Shown here: one piece after another, positions 8,030 through 15,310 of the stretch
How the letters are laid out: each line of letters starts with the position of its first letter
Numbering within the stretch: the first letter of the stretch is position 1
Assembly (NCBI GenBank): GCA_002470275.1
Contig: DKNY01000069.1
Coordinates: forward strand, 1-31,716
Origin: Gammaproteobacteria bacterium UBA7376
Lineage (GTDB): Bacteria; Pseudomonadota; Gammaproteobacteria; Pseudomonadales; Azotimanducaceae
Reading direction: 5' to 3'
DNA: 31,716 bases
Program-made: the position numbers and the translations under genes
The notes under the pieces: generated by a model
What the model saw: the letters and a program-made list of their open reading frames with translations, nothing else
Database searches by the model: none
Told to the model about the DNA's origin: nothing

Positions 8030-8742
8030 TGACCGCGAACGATTCCTCCCAGGACAGCCAACGCATTCTGGTCTGGGACCTTCCGCTTCGCCTATTCCAT
8101 TGGCTGCTGGTTGTTTGCGTTACTGGATCCTGGCTTACCGCTGAATCCGGCGTCGAATGGGCAGAAACCCACTTCATTCTAGGCTACATCACCCTGGGTC
8201 TGCTTAGCTTCCGGCTCCTCTGGGGCTTTGTGGGCCCCAAGCACGCACGATTTGGCAGTTTCCTGACGGGACCCAGGGCGGTGGGCAAGTACCTCTTAGC
8301 GCTCGGGCAAAAACAGCGCGCCGTTTCCGTGGGACACAGCCCCTTAGGCGGGTGGGCCAGCATCATTCTGCTGCTGTGCATCACGGTGCAGGCCTGTACC
8401 GGTCTCTTCATTAGCGACGATATTCTCTATGCAGGGCCTTATAACCCTCTTGTGAGCGCCGACACGGCAGCGACCCTAGCCTGGCTGCACCACCTAAACT
8501 TTGATGTCCTCTGTGTGCTCCTGGTGTTCCATATCGCCGCCATCGCCTGCTACCGCCTATTGCTCAAAGAGTCCCTGCTAACGCCCATGTTGACCGGCTT
8601 CAAAACGGTGGAGCAACAATATTCAGCGAATGCAGTGCACGACCAGCGTCGCCTGGTTGCGCTGATCCTTGGGTTCATCGTGGCTGCTCTGGTAACCCTC
8701 CTCGTTTATCTAGCACCAGAGCCCAGCTCGCTGTATTTCTAG
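8029..8742 (+). CDS. Cytochrome b561 family membrane protein
   Basis: A 237-residue inner-membrane di-heme b cytochrome of the bacterial b561/Ni-Fe-hydrogenase cytochrome b type. It opens with WDLPLRLFHWLL (His24), then THFILGY (His48), the GHSPLGGW loop (102-109), LHHL (154-155) and FHIAAI (His168). The His residues are candidate heme ligands across four core helices; an extra hydrophobic helix closes the C-terminus. It is coupled by a 1-nt overlap to the cytochrome c' gene, suggesting electron exchange between the quinone pool and that protein. It ends 10 bp from the convergent HAD gene. Confidence 0.9.
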   Translation: MTANDSSQDSQRILVWDLPLRLFHWLLVVCVTGSWLTAESGVEWAETHFILGYITLGLLSFRLLWGFVGPKHARFGSFLTGPRAVGKYLLALGQKQRAVSVGHSPLGGWASIILLLCITVQACTGLFISDDILYAGPYNPLVSADTAATLAWLHHLNFDVLCVLLVFHIAAIACYRLLLKESLLTPMLTGFKTVEQQYSANAVHDQRRLVALILGFIVAALVTLLVYLAPEPSSLYF

Positions 8743-8752
8743 GCCTACTCAT

Positions 8753-9412
8753 TCAGTTCAGCAACAGCGCTCCAAGAGCTGCCAAGCTTTTTAGCCGATA
8801 GGTCGCCGCCGAAAAATCTTGCCCCTCGGTAAAGGGGTGATAAATCGTAGCGCAATCTAAGCCCGCAGCGATTGCCGCGCGCAGACCGCGCTCAGAGTCT
8901 TCAATCACCAACGCCTGATCCGGAGAAACCCCGAGCCGAGCTAGCGCCAGGAGGTACGGCTCTGGGTCAGGCTTGCTGTTGACATAATCTGAACGCGTGA
9001 GGATCAGCGACATATGCTCAACAATGCCCAGCCCGTGGCCATCTTGATCGTCGTGAATTAGCGCGAAATCCTGATCTTTTGCGGTCGTGACAATGGCTAA
9101 GGTGAAGCGTTGCGCAAACGCTTTGAGCAAGGTCGGTACGCCCTGAATGGTCACGTCGTTGGTTCTCAAAAGGCGTTGATAGTCACGGTCCCTGCGAGCG
9201 ATCGCATCCTGGATGTGTTGCTCGGGAATGCCTTGAACTCGCCCCCGTTCCCACACGTTGGCCCCCCGAGCCATGAGCGCTAAGTAGTCCTGATGACTGA
9301 GAGGCATGCCCAAGGCCTCGGCAGCCGAGGCAGTAGCTGCAAAATAAAGCGGCTCTGTGTTCACTAACACCCCGTCATGATCGAACAAGATGTGGCTATA
9401 GGTTTTTTGCAT
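8753..9412 (-). CDS. HAD-superfamily hydrolase (phosphoglycolate phosphatase/beta-PGM-like)
   Basis: A 219-residue cytoplasmic phosphatase with the four HAD motifs: DHDGVL (nucleophile Asp11, acid Asp13), a Thr in IVTTAKD, Lys in NSKPDPEPYL, and an acidic VIEDSERG. The helical cap between motifs I and II is of the C1 type found in phosphoglycolate phosphatases and beta-phosphoglucomutases. No good ribosome binding site precedes the ATG. It lies 29 bp after the 2OG oxygenase gene on the same strand, so translation may depend on that gene. The substrate is not predictable. Confidence 0.87.
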   Translation of the reverse strand: MQKTYSHILFDHDGVLVNTEPLYFAATASAAEALGMPLSHQDYLALMARGANVWERGRVQGIPEQHIQDAIARRDRDYQRLLRTNDVTIQGVPTLLKAFAQRFTLAIVTTAKDQDFALIHDDQDGHGLGIVEHMSLILTRSDYVNSKPDPEPYLLALARLGVSPDQALVIEDSERGLRAAIAAGLDCATIYHPFTEGQDFSAATYRLKSLAALGALLLN

Positions 9413-9441
9413 GGGGGTCGGGCGTAGTGGGGTTAGGTGGA

Positions 9442-10422
9442 CTAGCCAAGCTTAAATCTGCTGATCTGAATGTCTGCTTCACCAATATCCGAATAGTTGT
9501 CCGTCACCCTGCCGCGGATGTATTGCATCCAGGAAAAGGAATCGTAACGTGATGCTTCACCGCTCATCGCCGTTAGGCGCGACCAGGGGTGTATTTGAGC
9601 ATCGAATCTGGGTTGAAAGAAAAAAGGAATGCTGTAGCGGTCGCTGGCAACAGGCACCACGCGATGGACGCCCGCGATATAGTGATCATTGGTCCAAACC
9701 TGAAGGATGTCACCAATATTCACCACGATAGCCCCAGGCCTGGGCTCGACAGTGATCCACCCCTTCTTTTGGGAAAAGGCCTCAAGGCCGCCGATGTCAT
9801 CCTGGAGCAGCAAGGTGATGGCTCCGGGGTCCGTGTGGTGATGCAGAGCCATATCGCCCAGGGGCGTTACCTGCGCCCGCTGATCCGCCGGAACCGGATC
9901 GCCCGGTGGATAATGATTCAGCCGAGCAGCGCTGGTATGGGACGCCCCAAAAGCGTGATCGATAACCTGCTGAGCCTCTGGGTGCTCAAACCCAAGGGCT
10001 TCCAGCACCATGCACATGGTCACCTCGGAGAGTGTCGTGAAACCCTCAAAGAAAGCGGCCAAGGCGGGCTTGAACGACGCGGGTTCGTCAGGCCATCGAG
10101 TGTGCTTGGCAGGGTCCCTGGATATGTGGCCCCCGGTTTTAAAGTCAAACACCTCTTTCTGATCCCGGCGGCGTTTTGTAAGCTCCCGATCATAGTAACC
10201 CAGCGGATTTATCTCACTTCGACCCACCTTTAACTTTTTCTCTCTGGGTAACGAGAAGAATGCCCGAGCAGCCTGAAAAACCCCGGCGACTTCCGCATCT
10301 CGACCATGATTGACCAGTAGAAAGAAGCCATGATCCTGGCAGGCATCGAGCAGGGCTTGTCGATCACTGACTGTAAGCCCTGAACGGCAGTAATCGGCCA
10401 AATCTAGTGTGGGAATCTGCAT
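9442..10422 (-). CDS. Isopenicillin-N-synthase-like 2-oxoglutarate/Fe(II) oxygenase
   Basis: A 326-residue cytoplasmic oxygenase of the plant-type/IPNS family. The N-terminal DIOX_N region reads IPTLDLADY...HGFFLLVNHG. The iron triad is complete (His196-Thr-Asp198 in HHHTDPG, His253 in GVHRVV), and R-x-S (262-264) is the 2-oxoglutarate contact. Homologues hydroxylate, desaturate or form ethylene; the substrate here is unknown. The start at 10422 is chosen because homology begins there and AAGGTGA lies upstream; the frame could be extended to a TTG at 10467. It sits 69 bp after the methyltransferase gene and 29 bp before the HAD gene. Confidence 0.9.
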   Translation of the reverse strand: MQIPTLDLADYCRSGLTVSDRQALLDACQDHGFFLLVNHGRDAEVAGVFQAARAFFSLPREKKLKVGRSEINPLGYYDRELTKRRRDQKEVFDFKTGGHISRDPAKHTRWPDEPASFKPALAAFFEGFTTLSEVTMCMVLEALGFEHPEAQQVIDHAFGASHTSAARLNHYPPGDPVPADQRAQVTPLGDMALHHHTDPGAITLLLQDDIGGLEAFSQKKGWITVEPRPGAIVVNIGDILQVWTNDHYIAGVHRVVPVASDRYSIPFFFQPRFDAQIHPWSRLTAMSGEASRYDSFSWMQYIRGRVTDNYSDIGEADIQISRFKLG

Positions 10423-10491
10423 CTTTCCATCACCTTGGGACAAGTTGTCTGACGTTACCAAGGGCAACTGCCCCAGGGCAATTTCCAGTGG

Positions 10492-11100
10492 CTACAGTCG
10501 AGCAGCCAGTTGAGAGAGAGCCACGCTTGCGCCATCGGGATCCTCCCGCAGGCCCTCATATTGATGGACGGCCTGGGCCTCCGGTGCCACCGTCAAAAGC
10601 GCATCCAGCATGTCTCCTGGCGCAACGCGAAATCGTTCAGATTGTGGTCCGGCAAGAGCGGAGCTGTCAGGCCACTGTAAATGCTCTTCGACAATCAGCA
10701 AACCGCCTGGCGCCAGGGCGGGAACGAGCAGGCGCGCATACTCTGGCAGCATGAAGCGAATCAGAGTGATGACCGCATACTGTCCTTTAACAAGAAGAGG
10801 CGGTTGGGCAACCAGGTCTCTACACTGCCAGTTGACCCGAACGCCACGGGAAATTGCCGTATCGGCGGCCCGGGCCAGGGCAACGGGGGAGACATCCATA
10901 GCATCAACGCGATAGCCCAGTTGCGCGAGGTATAGGCTATTGCGACCTGCACCGCAGGCAACGTCCAGGGCCCGGGCACCCCGAGCAGGTGGCAAGACGC
11001 CTTGGTCGGCCAATTCAGACAGGATTGCACTAGGCCAGGGGCGCCGGGTGTAGGCACCTTCTCGATATCGATCATCCCATCTCCGCCTATCCGTTTGCAT
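10492..11100 (-). CDS. Class I SAM-dependent methyltransferase (TehB-like)
   Basis: A 202-residue cytoplasmic methyltransferase. Motif I, DVACGAGRNSLYLA (starting at residue 46), binds the glycine loop to S-adenosylmethionine; the acidic end of strand 2 (VDAMDVSP) would bind the ribose. The WDDRYREGAY opening resembles TehB and thiopurine-like small methyltransferases that act on tellurite, selenite or small thiols, but that is only a resemblance. The ribosome binding site is weak. It diverges from merC, 121 bp away, and is probably first in a three-gene minus-strand unit. Confidence 0.85.
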   Translation of the reverse strand: MQTDRRRWDDRYREGAYTRRPWPSAILSELADQGVLPPARGARALDVACGAGRNSLYLAQLGYRVDAMDVSPVALARAADTAISRGVRVNWQCRDLVAQPPLLVKGQYAVITLIRFMLPEYARLLVPALAPGGLLIVEEHLQWPDSSALAGPQSERFRVAPGDMLDALLTVAPEAQAVHQYEGLREDPDGASVALSQLAARL

Positions 11101-11190
11101 TGCATCCAGCCTGGCTCATTTGACCTTCATCCTCGCCGAAATCCTTGCCTCGGGAAAGGCGTGTTGCGCGAAGACAGAGGAGCCGCTACC

Positions 11191-11214
11191 GTGGCGATCC
11201 AAAAAAACGCTTGA
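11191..11214 (+). CDS. Very short ORF upstream of merC with strong ribosome binding site
   Basis: AGAGGAG (11176-11182) stands 8 nt before GTG 11191, opening a 7-codon frame (MAIQKNA) that stops at 11214, 7 nt before the merC ATG. It contains a run of seven A (11201-11207). It could be a translational coupler. Alternatively it is the true merC start, disconnected by one extra A or rejoined by slippage: removing one A gives MAIQKTLDTE running into merC. Sequence alone cannot decide. Confidence 0.25.
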   Translation: MAIQKNA

Positions 11215-11221
11215 TACCGAA

Positions 11222-11599
11222 ATGTTGTCTTTCTCCTCCAAGGCTGCCTACGACCATGTGGCAATTTGGCTCTCTGGTCTCTGTTTGCTGCACTGTCTCG
11301 CCGTGCCAGTGGCGCTCTTGCTTGCGCCAGGCATCGCCGAGTACTTGGTCGGTAGCGAAACACAGGTACATTGGCTGCTTCTTGGACTAGCCGTCCCTAT
11401 CAGCATAATTGCCCTACAGCGGGGCTATCGGCGCTCCAAAAGCTATTTCACGCTGCTCCTTGGCTTTGGCGGACTCTCGCTCATGTTTTTAGGGGTAGTG
11501 CACCTGTTTGGCAAAACCGCAGAGGTTGCCCTCACCGCGATGGGGGCGACCTTGGTCATGGGCGCCCATATGCGGAATATGCTTAACCACAATCATTGA
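11222..11599 (+). CDS. MerC-domain membrane protein
   Basis: A 125-residue (from ATG 11222) inner-membrane protein with about four helices. The first helix holds C21-x-x-H-C25 followed by a Pro-containing stretch (LCLLHCLAVP), the MerC/DUF3593-like pattern thought to bind a soft metal or thiol; the C-terminus is His-rich (HMRNMLNHNH). The family includes mercury uptake proteins, but chromosomal copies outside mer operons are common and of unknown role; no merA, merR or merT is here. ATG 11222 lacks a good site, while a GTG with a strong site is 31 nt upstream in another frame. cysK follows after 31 bp. Confidence 0.75.
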   Translation: MLSFSSKAAYDHVAIWLSGLCLLHCLAVPVALLLAPGIAEYLVGSETQVHWLLLGLAVPISIIALQRGYRRSKSYFTLLLGFGGLSLMFLGVVHLFGKTAEVALTAMGATLVMGAHMRNMLNHNH

Positions 11600-11630
11600 A
11601 AACGAGTTCGCGAAAGAAGGAGCTTCAATT

Positions 11631-12584
11631 ATGAAATATGCAAATATTCTCGAAACCATCGGTAATACACCCATCGTCAAACTCAATCGGTTCGCACCCG
11701 ATCATGTCGATATGTATGTCAAGGTGGAGTCCTTCAACCCAATGGCCTCGGTCAAGGATCGGTTGGCCTATGCCATTATGAAGGATGCCAGGGACAGCGG
11801 CGCGCTAACGCCTGGGCAAACCGTCATCGAAGCCACGTCGGGTAATACCGGTATTGCTTTGGCCATGGTTTGCGCGGTTATGGGGCACCCCTTCGTCGCT
11901 GTCATGGTAGAAACATTTTCGATTGAGCGCAGAAAAATCATGCGTGCCCTGGGGGCAAAGGTGATCCTAACCCCCAAGGAAGAGAAAGGCTCAGGGATGG
12001 TCAGGTATGCCGAAAAGCTTTCGACCGAGCGCGGATGGTTCTTGGCTCGACAGTTTCAAAACCCTGCCAATCCTGCCTATCACGCCAGCACCACTGGCCC
12101 CGAAATTTTAGCCGACTTCGCCGGCGAGCGTCTGGACTACTGGGTAACAGGATGGGGTACGGGGGGCACCTTGTCGGGTGCAGGCCGCACTTTGAAGGCC
12201 GCCCGACCCGAATTGAACATCGTCGCGGCGGAGCCCGAACAGGCAGCCCTTCTCTCTGGGGACAGCTGGTCACCACACAAAATTCAAGGATGGACGCCTG
12301 ATTTTATCCCTGAGATCTTAGATCAGCAGATGCCAGACCAGATCATTAAAGTAGATGACGATGAATCTATGGACTGCGCCCTGAGACTGGGGCGCGAAGA
12401 GGGCATCTTCGTAGGGATTTCTGCCGGAGGCACTCTATCAGCGTCCCTCAAGATCGCGGAGACCGCAGAGCCTGGCAGCGTGATCTTGACCATGCTGGCC
12501 GATACCGCCGAGCGCTATCTGTCGACACCCTTGTTTGCATCGATCAACGAGGGCTCTGATGACGACTGGCTAGAAAGTACCTAG
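11631..12584 (+). CDS. cysK: Cysteine synthase (O-acetylserine sulfhydrylase)
   Basis: A 317-residue PLP enzyme making cysteine from O-acetylserine and sulfide in the cytoplasm. Lys42 in ASVKDR is the Schiff-base lysine, SGNTG (70-74) binds the substrate carboxylate and GWGTGGTLSG holds the PLP phosphate. Length and motifs fit the CysK/CysM group; choosing between them from motifs alone is not secure. The ATG has AAGGAG at 9 nt. It follows merC by 31 bp on the same strand and ends in an intrinsic terminator. Lack of a C-terminal CBS domain argues against cystathionine beta-synthase. Confidence 0.88.
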   Translation: MKYANILETIGNTPIVKLNRFAPDHVDMYVKVESFNPMASVKDRLAYAIMKDARDSGALTPGQTVIEATSGNTGIALAMVCAVMGHPFVAVMVETFSIERRKIMRALGAKVILTPKEEKGSGMVRYAEKLSTERGWFLARQFQNPANPAYHASTTGPEILADFAGERLDYWVTGWGTGGTLSGAGRTLKAARPELNIVAAEPEQAALLSGDSWSPHKIQGWTPDFIPEILDQQMPDQIIKVDDDESMDCALRLGREEGIFVGISAGGTLSASLKIAETAEPGSVILTMLADTAERYLSTPLFASINEGSDDDWLEST

Positions 12585-12609
12585 CGGCAGGCTCGCCGCT
12601 CCAATTTTT
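12583..12609 (+). terminator. Intrinsic terminator after cysK
   Basis: AGCGGC (12583-12588) pairs perfectly with GCCGCT (12595-12600) across a 6-nt loop; a T5 run follows at 12605-12609 after a 4-nt CCAA spacer. The stem includes the last bases of the cysK stop codon. Confidence 0.6.
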
Positions 12610-12860
12610 GCCCAAAGTATGAAGAGATTATGGATTGTGCCGGCCTAACCCACTGACCCGCTTAGTTATTTTTTCAGGGCGCAGTTACAGTGAGGTTTGG
12701 CGCCTTCCTTTACCGATGAACTCCTGTATATTTGCTTACCTCACCGGTCGGTGCTGGACATTCATACAGTCATCTTGCTCGGCAGGGCAGTTGTAGATTT
12801 GATGGACAGACCGGCCGGATGAGACCAACCCCCTAATCTTTATCGACTTCCCCCCAAATT
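12610..12860. other. Convergent intergenic gap, no gene seen
   Basis: About 250 bp between the cysK terminator and the end of cysQ. I find no tRNA-like sequence, no convincing ORF and no clear second terminator. CACCGGTCGGTG (near 12742-12753) is a short inverted repeat of unknown meaning. Confidence 0.5.
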
Positions 12861-13697
12861 TTATGGGTCGGGAAAGCCCGGTAGCGCTGCGAGCCAATCA
12901 AACGAGCCATCGGAAACCGCAAGAAATTCTGGGTTCAGCAGGCTCTCCTTGCTGTTGTAGGGCAACGACGCGCCGTCAGGCGTGAGCACCGCACCCCCTG
13001 CAGCCTCCAACACCGCCTGAGCTGCACCAATGTCCCATTCGCTTGTTGGCCCCAGGCGGGGATAAATATCCGCCAAGCCCTCGGCCAATACGCACAGTTT
13101 GAGCGAGCTGCCCACCGGGCGTCGTTCACAGGGCGAAAACCGCGCCTCAATCTGTTCAAGGTAGGATGCAAGCCTATCCCCACCGTGACTTCGACTGGCG
13201 ACCACCGTAATCGACTGTGCGTGTGCATCTCGCCGCTGTGGAGACAGCAGCCGACTGTTGCCCTGCTCATAAACACGGGCCTCAGCCTGCCCGACGTCGC
13301 CCACATATATCTTTTGCTGAACCGGCACGCCCACCACTCCAAGGATGGGATGTTGCCCCTCGATCAGGGCGATATTTACCGTGAATTCCCCATTTCGATT
13401 CACGAACTCCTTGGTGCCATCAAGGGGGTCAACCAACCAGTAGCGATCCCATTGCTTTCGCACCTCATAGCCGGGAGGCTCAGACTCCTCGGATATGACC
13501 GGTATGTCTGGGGTCATCAGGGTGAGACCATCAACAATCACCTTGTGCGCAGCCAGGTCAGCCTGAGTAAGCGGTGAAGCATCCGCCTTGGCCACAACGC
13601 TAAAGTCACTCTCATACACATCGAGAATGGCTTGCCCTGCCCGATCGACGATGTCCAGCAGAGTCGGAATCCAGGGTCCAAAGGGTGATTGAGTCAT
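12861..13697 (-). CDS. cysQ: 3'(2'),5'-bisphosphate nucleotidase CysQ
   Basis: A 278-residue member of the inositol-monophosphatase fold that hydrolyses PAP (3'-phosphoadenosine 5'-phosphate), a by-product of sulfate assimilation, to AMP. Metal ligands are visible as Glu70 in ISEES and Asp90/Asp93 in WLVDPLDGTKEF, the latter being the family signature; a second acidic cluster, EWDIGAAQAVLEAAGG, is near the C-terminus. ATG 13697 has AAGGAGG 10 nt upstream. It faces cysK across a 276-bp gap and diverges from yrfG. In Pseudomonas, cysQ also sits close to yrfG, usually with nudE between; nudE is not seen here. Confidence 0.92.
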   Translation of the reverse strand: MTQSPFGPWIPTLLDIVDRAGQAILDVYESDFSVVAKADASPLTQADLAAHKVIVDGLTLMTPDIPVISEESEPPGYEVRKQWDRYWLVDPLDGTKEFVNRNGEFTVNIALIEGQHPILGVVGVPVQQKIYVGDVGQAEARVYEQGNSRLLSPQRRDAHAQSITVVASRSHGGDRLASYLEQIEARFSPCERRPVGSSLKLCVLAEGLADIYPRLGPTSEWDIGAAQAVLEAAGGAVLTPDGASLPYNSKESLLNPEFLAVSDGSFDWLAALPGFPDP

Positions 13698-14104
13698 GTC
13701 GCAGGGCCTCCTTGAATAGAACTTTTTATTGCCGCGTTAAGTGCTCAACCCGCGTCAAGCGAAGGGTTTGGGGCTTAGCGCCGAAATGACACACGCCGCC
13801 TCTGAGTCTCTGCCCTGGGGCAAGAGCAGGTCGCCCTGTCTAACGTTCAGGACGACAAAGTCATCTTCAGGTAACACGCACGGGTGACGATCCGGTGCTA
13901 TCGTAACATTGATACGACGACACGGATGTCATCTCGCCATGAGCCGGTTTTGAGGTCTTTCTCAAACTCTCCGGGGTCCACTTGCCCGCGCGCCTGCCTA
14001 AGGCGACAGGATCGCTAAGGCGGCTTATTCTGTGCTGGTTCGGGTTGAACGAGTATCTGCAGCCAAGGGCTCTCGCCAAGGCGAGGATTCAAATAAGGAA
14101 AAGA
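13698..14104. other. 407-bp divergent intergenic region between cysQ and yrfG
   Basis: No recognised gene. A 70-codon minus-strand open frame (13867-14079) has no recognisable motif and no good ribosome binding site. Translations of the region show no Nudix box, so there is no visible trace of nudE. The stretch must hold the cysQ and yrfG promoters, but I could not pick convincing boxes. Confidence 0.5.
14072..14085. repeat. Tight inverted repeat upstream of yrfG
   Basis: CTCGCC-AA-GGCGAG, a 6-bp arm repeat with a 2-nt centre, lies 19 nt upstream of the yrfG ATG, just before its AAGGAA ribosome site. It could be an operator or an mRNA leader hairpin. Confidence 0.25.
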
Positions 14105-14818
14105 ATGAACTTATTCGCTGGAAATACGGGTCTGGAAGCAACCCCCCAAACCCAGAGTAGGGCCCTTGATTGGCACCGTATCGACACGGTGCTTCTCGAT
14201 ATGGACGGCACGCTGCTTGATCTGCACTTTGATAATCATGTCTGGGACACCGTAGTGCCCAAGGCCTACGCAGCCCACCTGAATATACCCGCCCATAGAG
14301 CGCAAATGCTGATTCAGGCGCGCGTGAATGCAGTGACCGGAACCATTCCTTTTTACAGCTTTGCACATTGGCATGACTATACCGGCCTGGACATCGTTGC
14401 CCTGCACCGCCTGGCCGCTAGGCTCATCGGTTTTCGCCCGGGAGCCGAAAACTTCCTTTCCACGCTTCGCAAAAGGGGAAAGCGCGTTATCATTGCTACC
14501 AACGCTGACAGACAGTGTCTTGGCGTGAAAGACGAGGTTTTAGCCATCAGTAATTGTGTAGACCAAGTGATCTCCAGCCACGACTTCGGCATCCCCAAGG
14601 AGCAGCAGGCTTTCTGGCAGGCGCTTCAGGACACCACCTCATTTGATCCGACAAGGACCCTGTTCGTGGACGATACCCATCGCGTCCTGGATGCTGCCTC
14701 GCAGTTTGGGATCACCGAGACCTGGGCCGTATCAAACCCCGATTCGAAGCGGCCGCCCAAGCAGCAAGACGCCTATCCGAGCCTCAACCACTTTGACGAG
14801 ATTTGTCCCAGTCGCTAA
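14105..14818 (+). CDS. yrfG: GMP/IMP nucleotidase YrfG (HAD family)
   Basis: A 237-residue HAD phosphatase; E. coli YrfG dephosphorylates GMP and IMP. Motif I is LLDMDGTLLDL (Asp32, Asp34), followed by HFDNHVWD, which is characteristic of this group; motif II is IIATNAD and motif IV FVDDT. Start ATG 14105 has AAGGAA 4 nt upstream and matches the beginning of homology. The stop overlaps the hslR start by 1 nt (TAATG). The order yrfG-hslR-hslO-pckA is conserved from E. coli to Pseudomonas, which supports the assignment more strongly than motifs alone. Confidence 0.9.
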   Translation: MNLFAGNTGLEATPQTQSRALDWHRIDTVLLDMDGTLLDLHFDNHVWDTVVPKAYAAHLNIPAHRAQMLIQARVNAVTGTIPFYSFAHWHDYTGLDIVALHRLAARLIGFRPGAENFLSTLRKRGKRVIIATNADRQCLGVKDEVLAISNCVDQVISSHDFGIPKEQQAFWQALQDTTSFDPTRTLFVDDTHRVLDAASQFGITETWAVSNPDSKRPPKQQDAYPSLNHFDEICPSR

Positions 14819-15243
14819 TGACGGGCGTTCGCATTGATCGTTGGCTCTGGGCAGCGCGGTTTTTCAAGACTCGATCCCTAGCCAAGTCCGCTGTCGAAGG
14901 GGGCAAAGTTCACCTCGATGGCCAGCGCACGAAGCCAGCAAAAGAGCTGCGCGCGGGCCAGACGATCAGCATACGTCGCGGCAGTTTGCAGCAAACTATT
15001 GTCGTCGAGGCGCTGTCAGATCAGCGTGGCCCCGCCAGTGCCGCGCAAGCCCTGTATCGGGAGACGGAAGAGAGCATTGAAGCGCGCGAAAATCTATCCA
15101 GCCTACTCCGCATGCAAAGAGCCGGCCTTGTAGCGCCTCAGCGAAAACCTGACAAACGTGGCCGAAGGGCGCTGACCCAACTGCGGGATAAAGACCGCGA
15201 CTGGCATGATGAGCCCGCTGGCTCAAATGACCCCACGAACTAG
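14818..15243 (+). CDS. hslR: Ribosome-associated heat shock protein Hsp15
   Basis: A 141-residue RNA-binding protein with an N-terminal S4 domain (about 4-65): RIDRWLWAARFFKTRSLA, then GGKVHLDGQRTKPAKELRAG. Hsp15 rescues stalled 50S subunits carrying nascent chains after heat shock. The C-terminal half is basic and charged, as in homologues, and ends in an Asp/Asn-rich tail. ATG 14818 overlaps the yrfG stop, so expression is probably coupled. The TTG at 14803 in the same frame is not needed. It is followed by hslO, its usual partner. Confidence 0.92.
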   Translation: MTGVRIDRWLWAARFFKTRSLAKSAVEGGKVHLDGQRTKPAKELRAGQTISIRRGSLQQTIVVEALSDQRGPASAAQALYRETEESIEARENLSSLLRMQRAGLVAPQRKPDKRGRRALTQLRDKDRDWHDEPAGSNDPTN

Positions 15244-15252
15244 GACTCGCCG

Positions 15253-15306
15253 ATGAGCACTGCAGCAGAGGCGCTTGATCCAGATTGGCATCTGATGCAG
15301 CGTTAG
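15253..15306 (+). CDS. 17-codon ORF in the hslR-hslO gap
   Basis: ATG 15253 is preceded by AGGA (15242-15245) at a 7-nt spacing and opens a 17-codon frame (MSTAAEALDPDWHLMQR) that stops 4 nt before the hslO ATG. hslO has no obvious ribosome binding site, so reinitiation after this ORF is plausible. Nothing shows that the peptide itself has a function. Confidence 0.3.
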   Translation: MSTAAEALDPDWHLMQR

Positions 15307-15310
15307 CGGC

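Noticed and set aside
9589..10233. 214-codon plus-strand ORF opposite the 2OG oxygenase
   Set aside because: Antisense shadow of a gene with complete catalytic motifs; no motif of its own.
11222..11599. Mercury resistance operon
   Set aside because: Only a MerC-domain protein is present; no merA, merR, merT or merP, and the neighbours are a methyltransferase and cysK.
1..12600. Genomic island or prophage
   Set aside because: No integrase, transposase, tRNA, direct-repeat ends or obvious base-composition shift by eye; the accessory genes look like ordinary chromosomal content.
13867..14079. 70-codon minus-strand ORF between cysQ and yrfG
   Set aside because: No motif, no good ribosome site, and its sequence does not resemble NudE or another known family.
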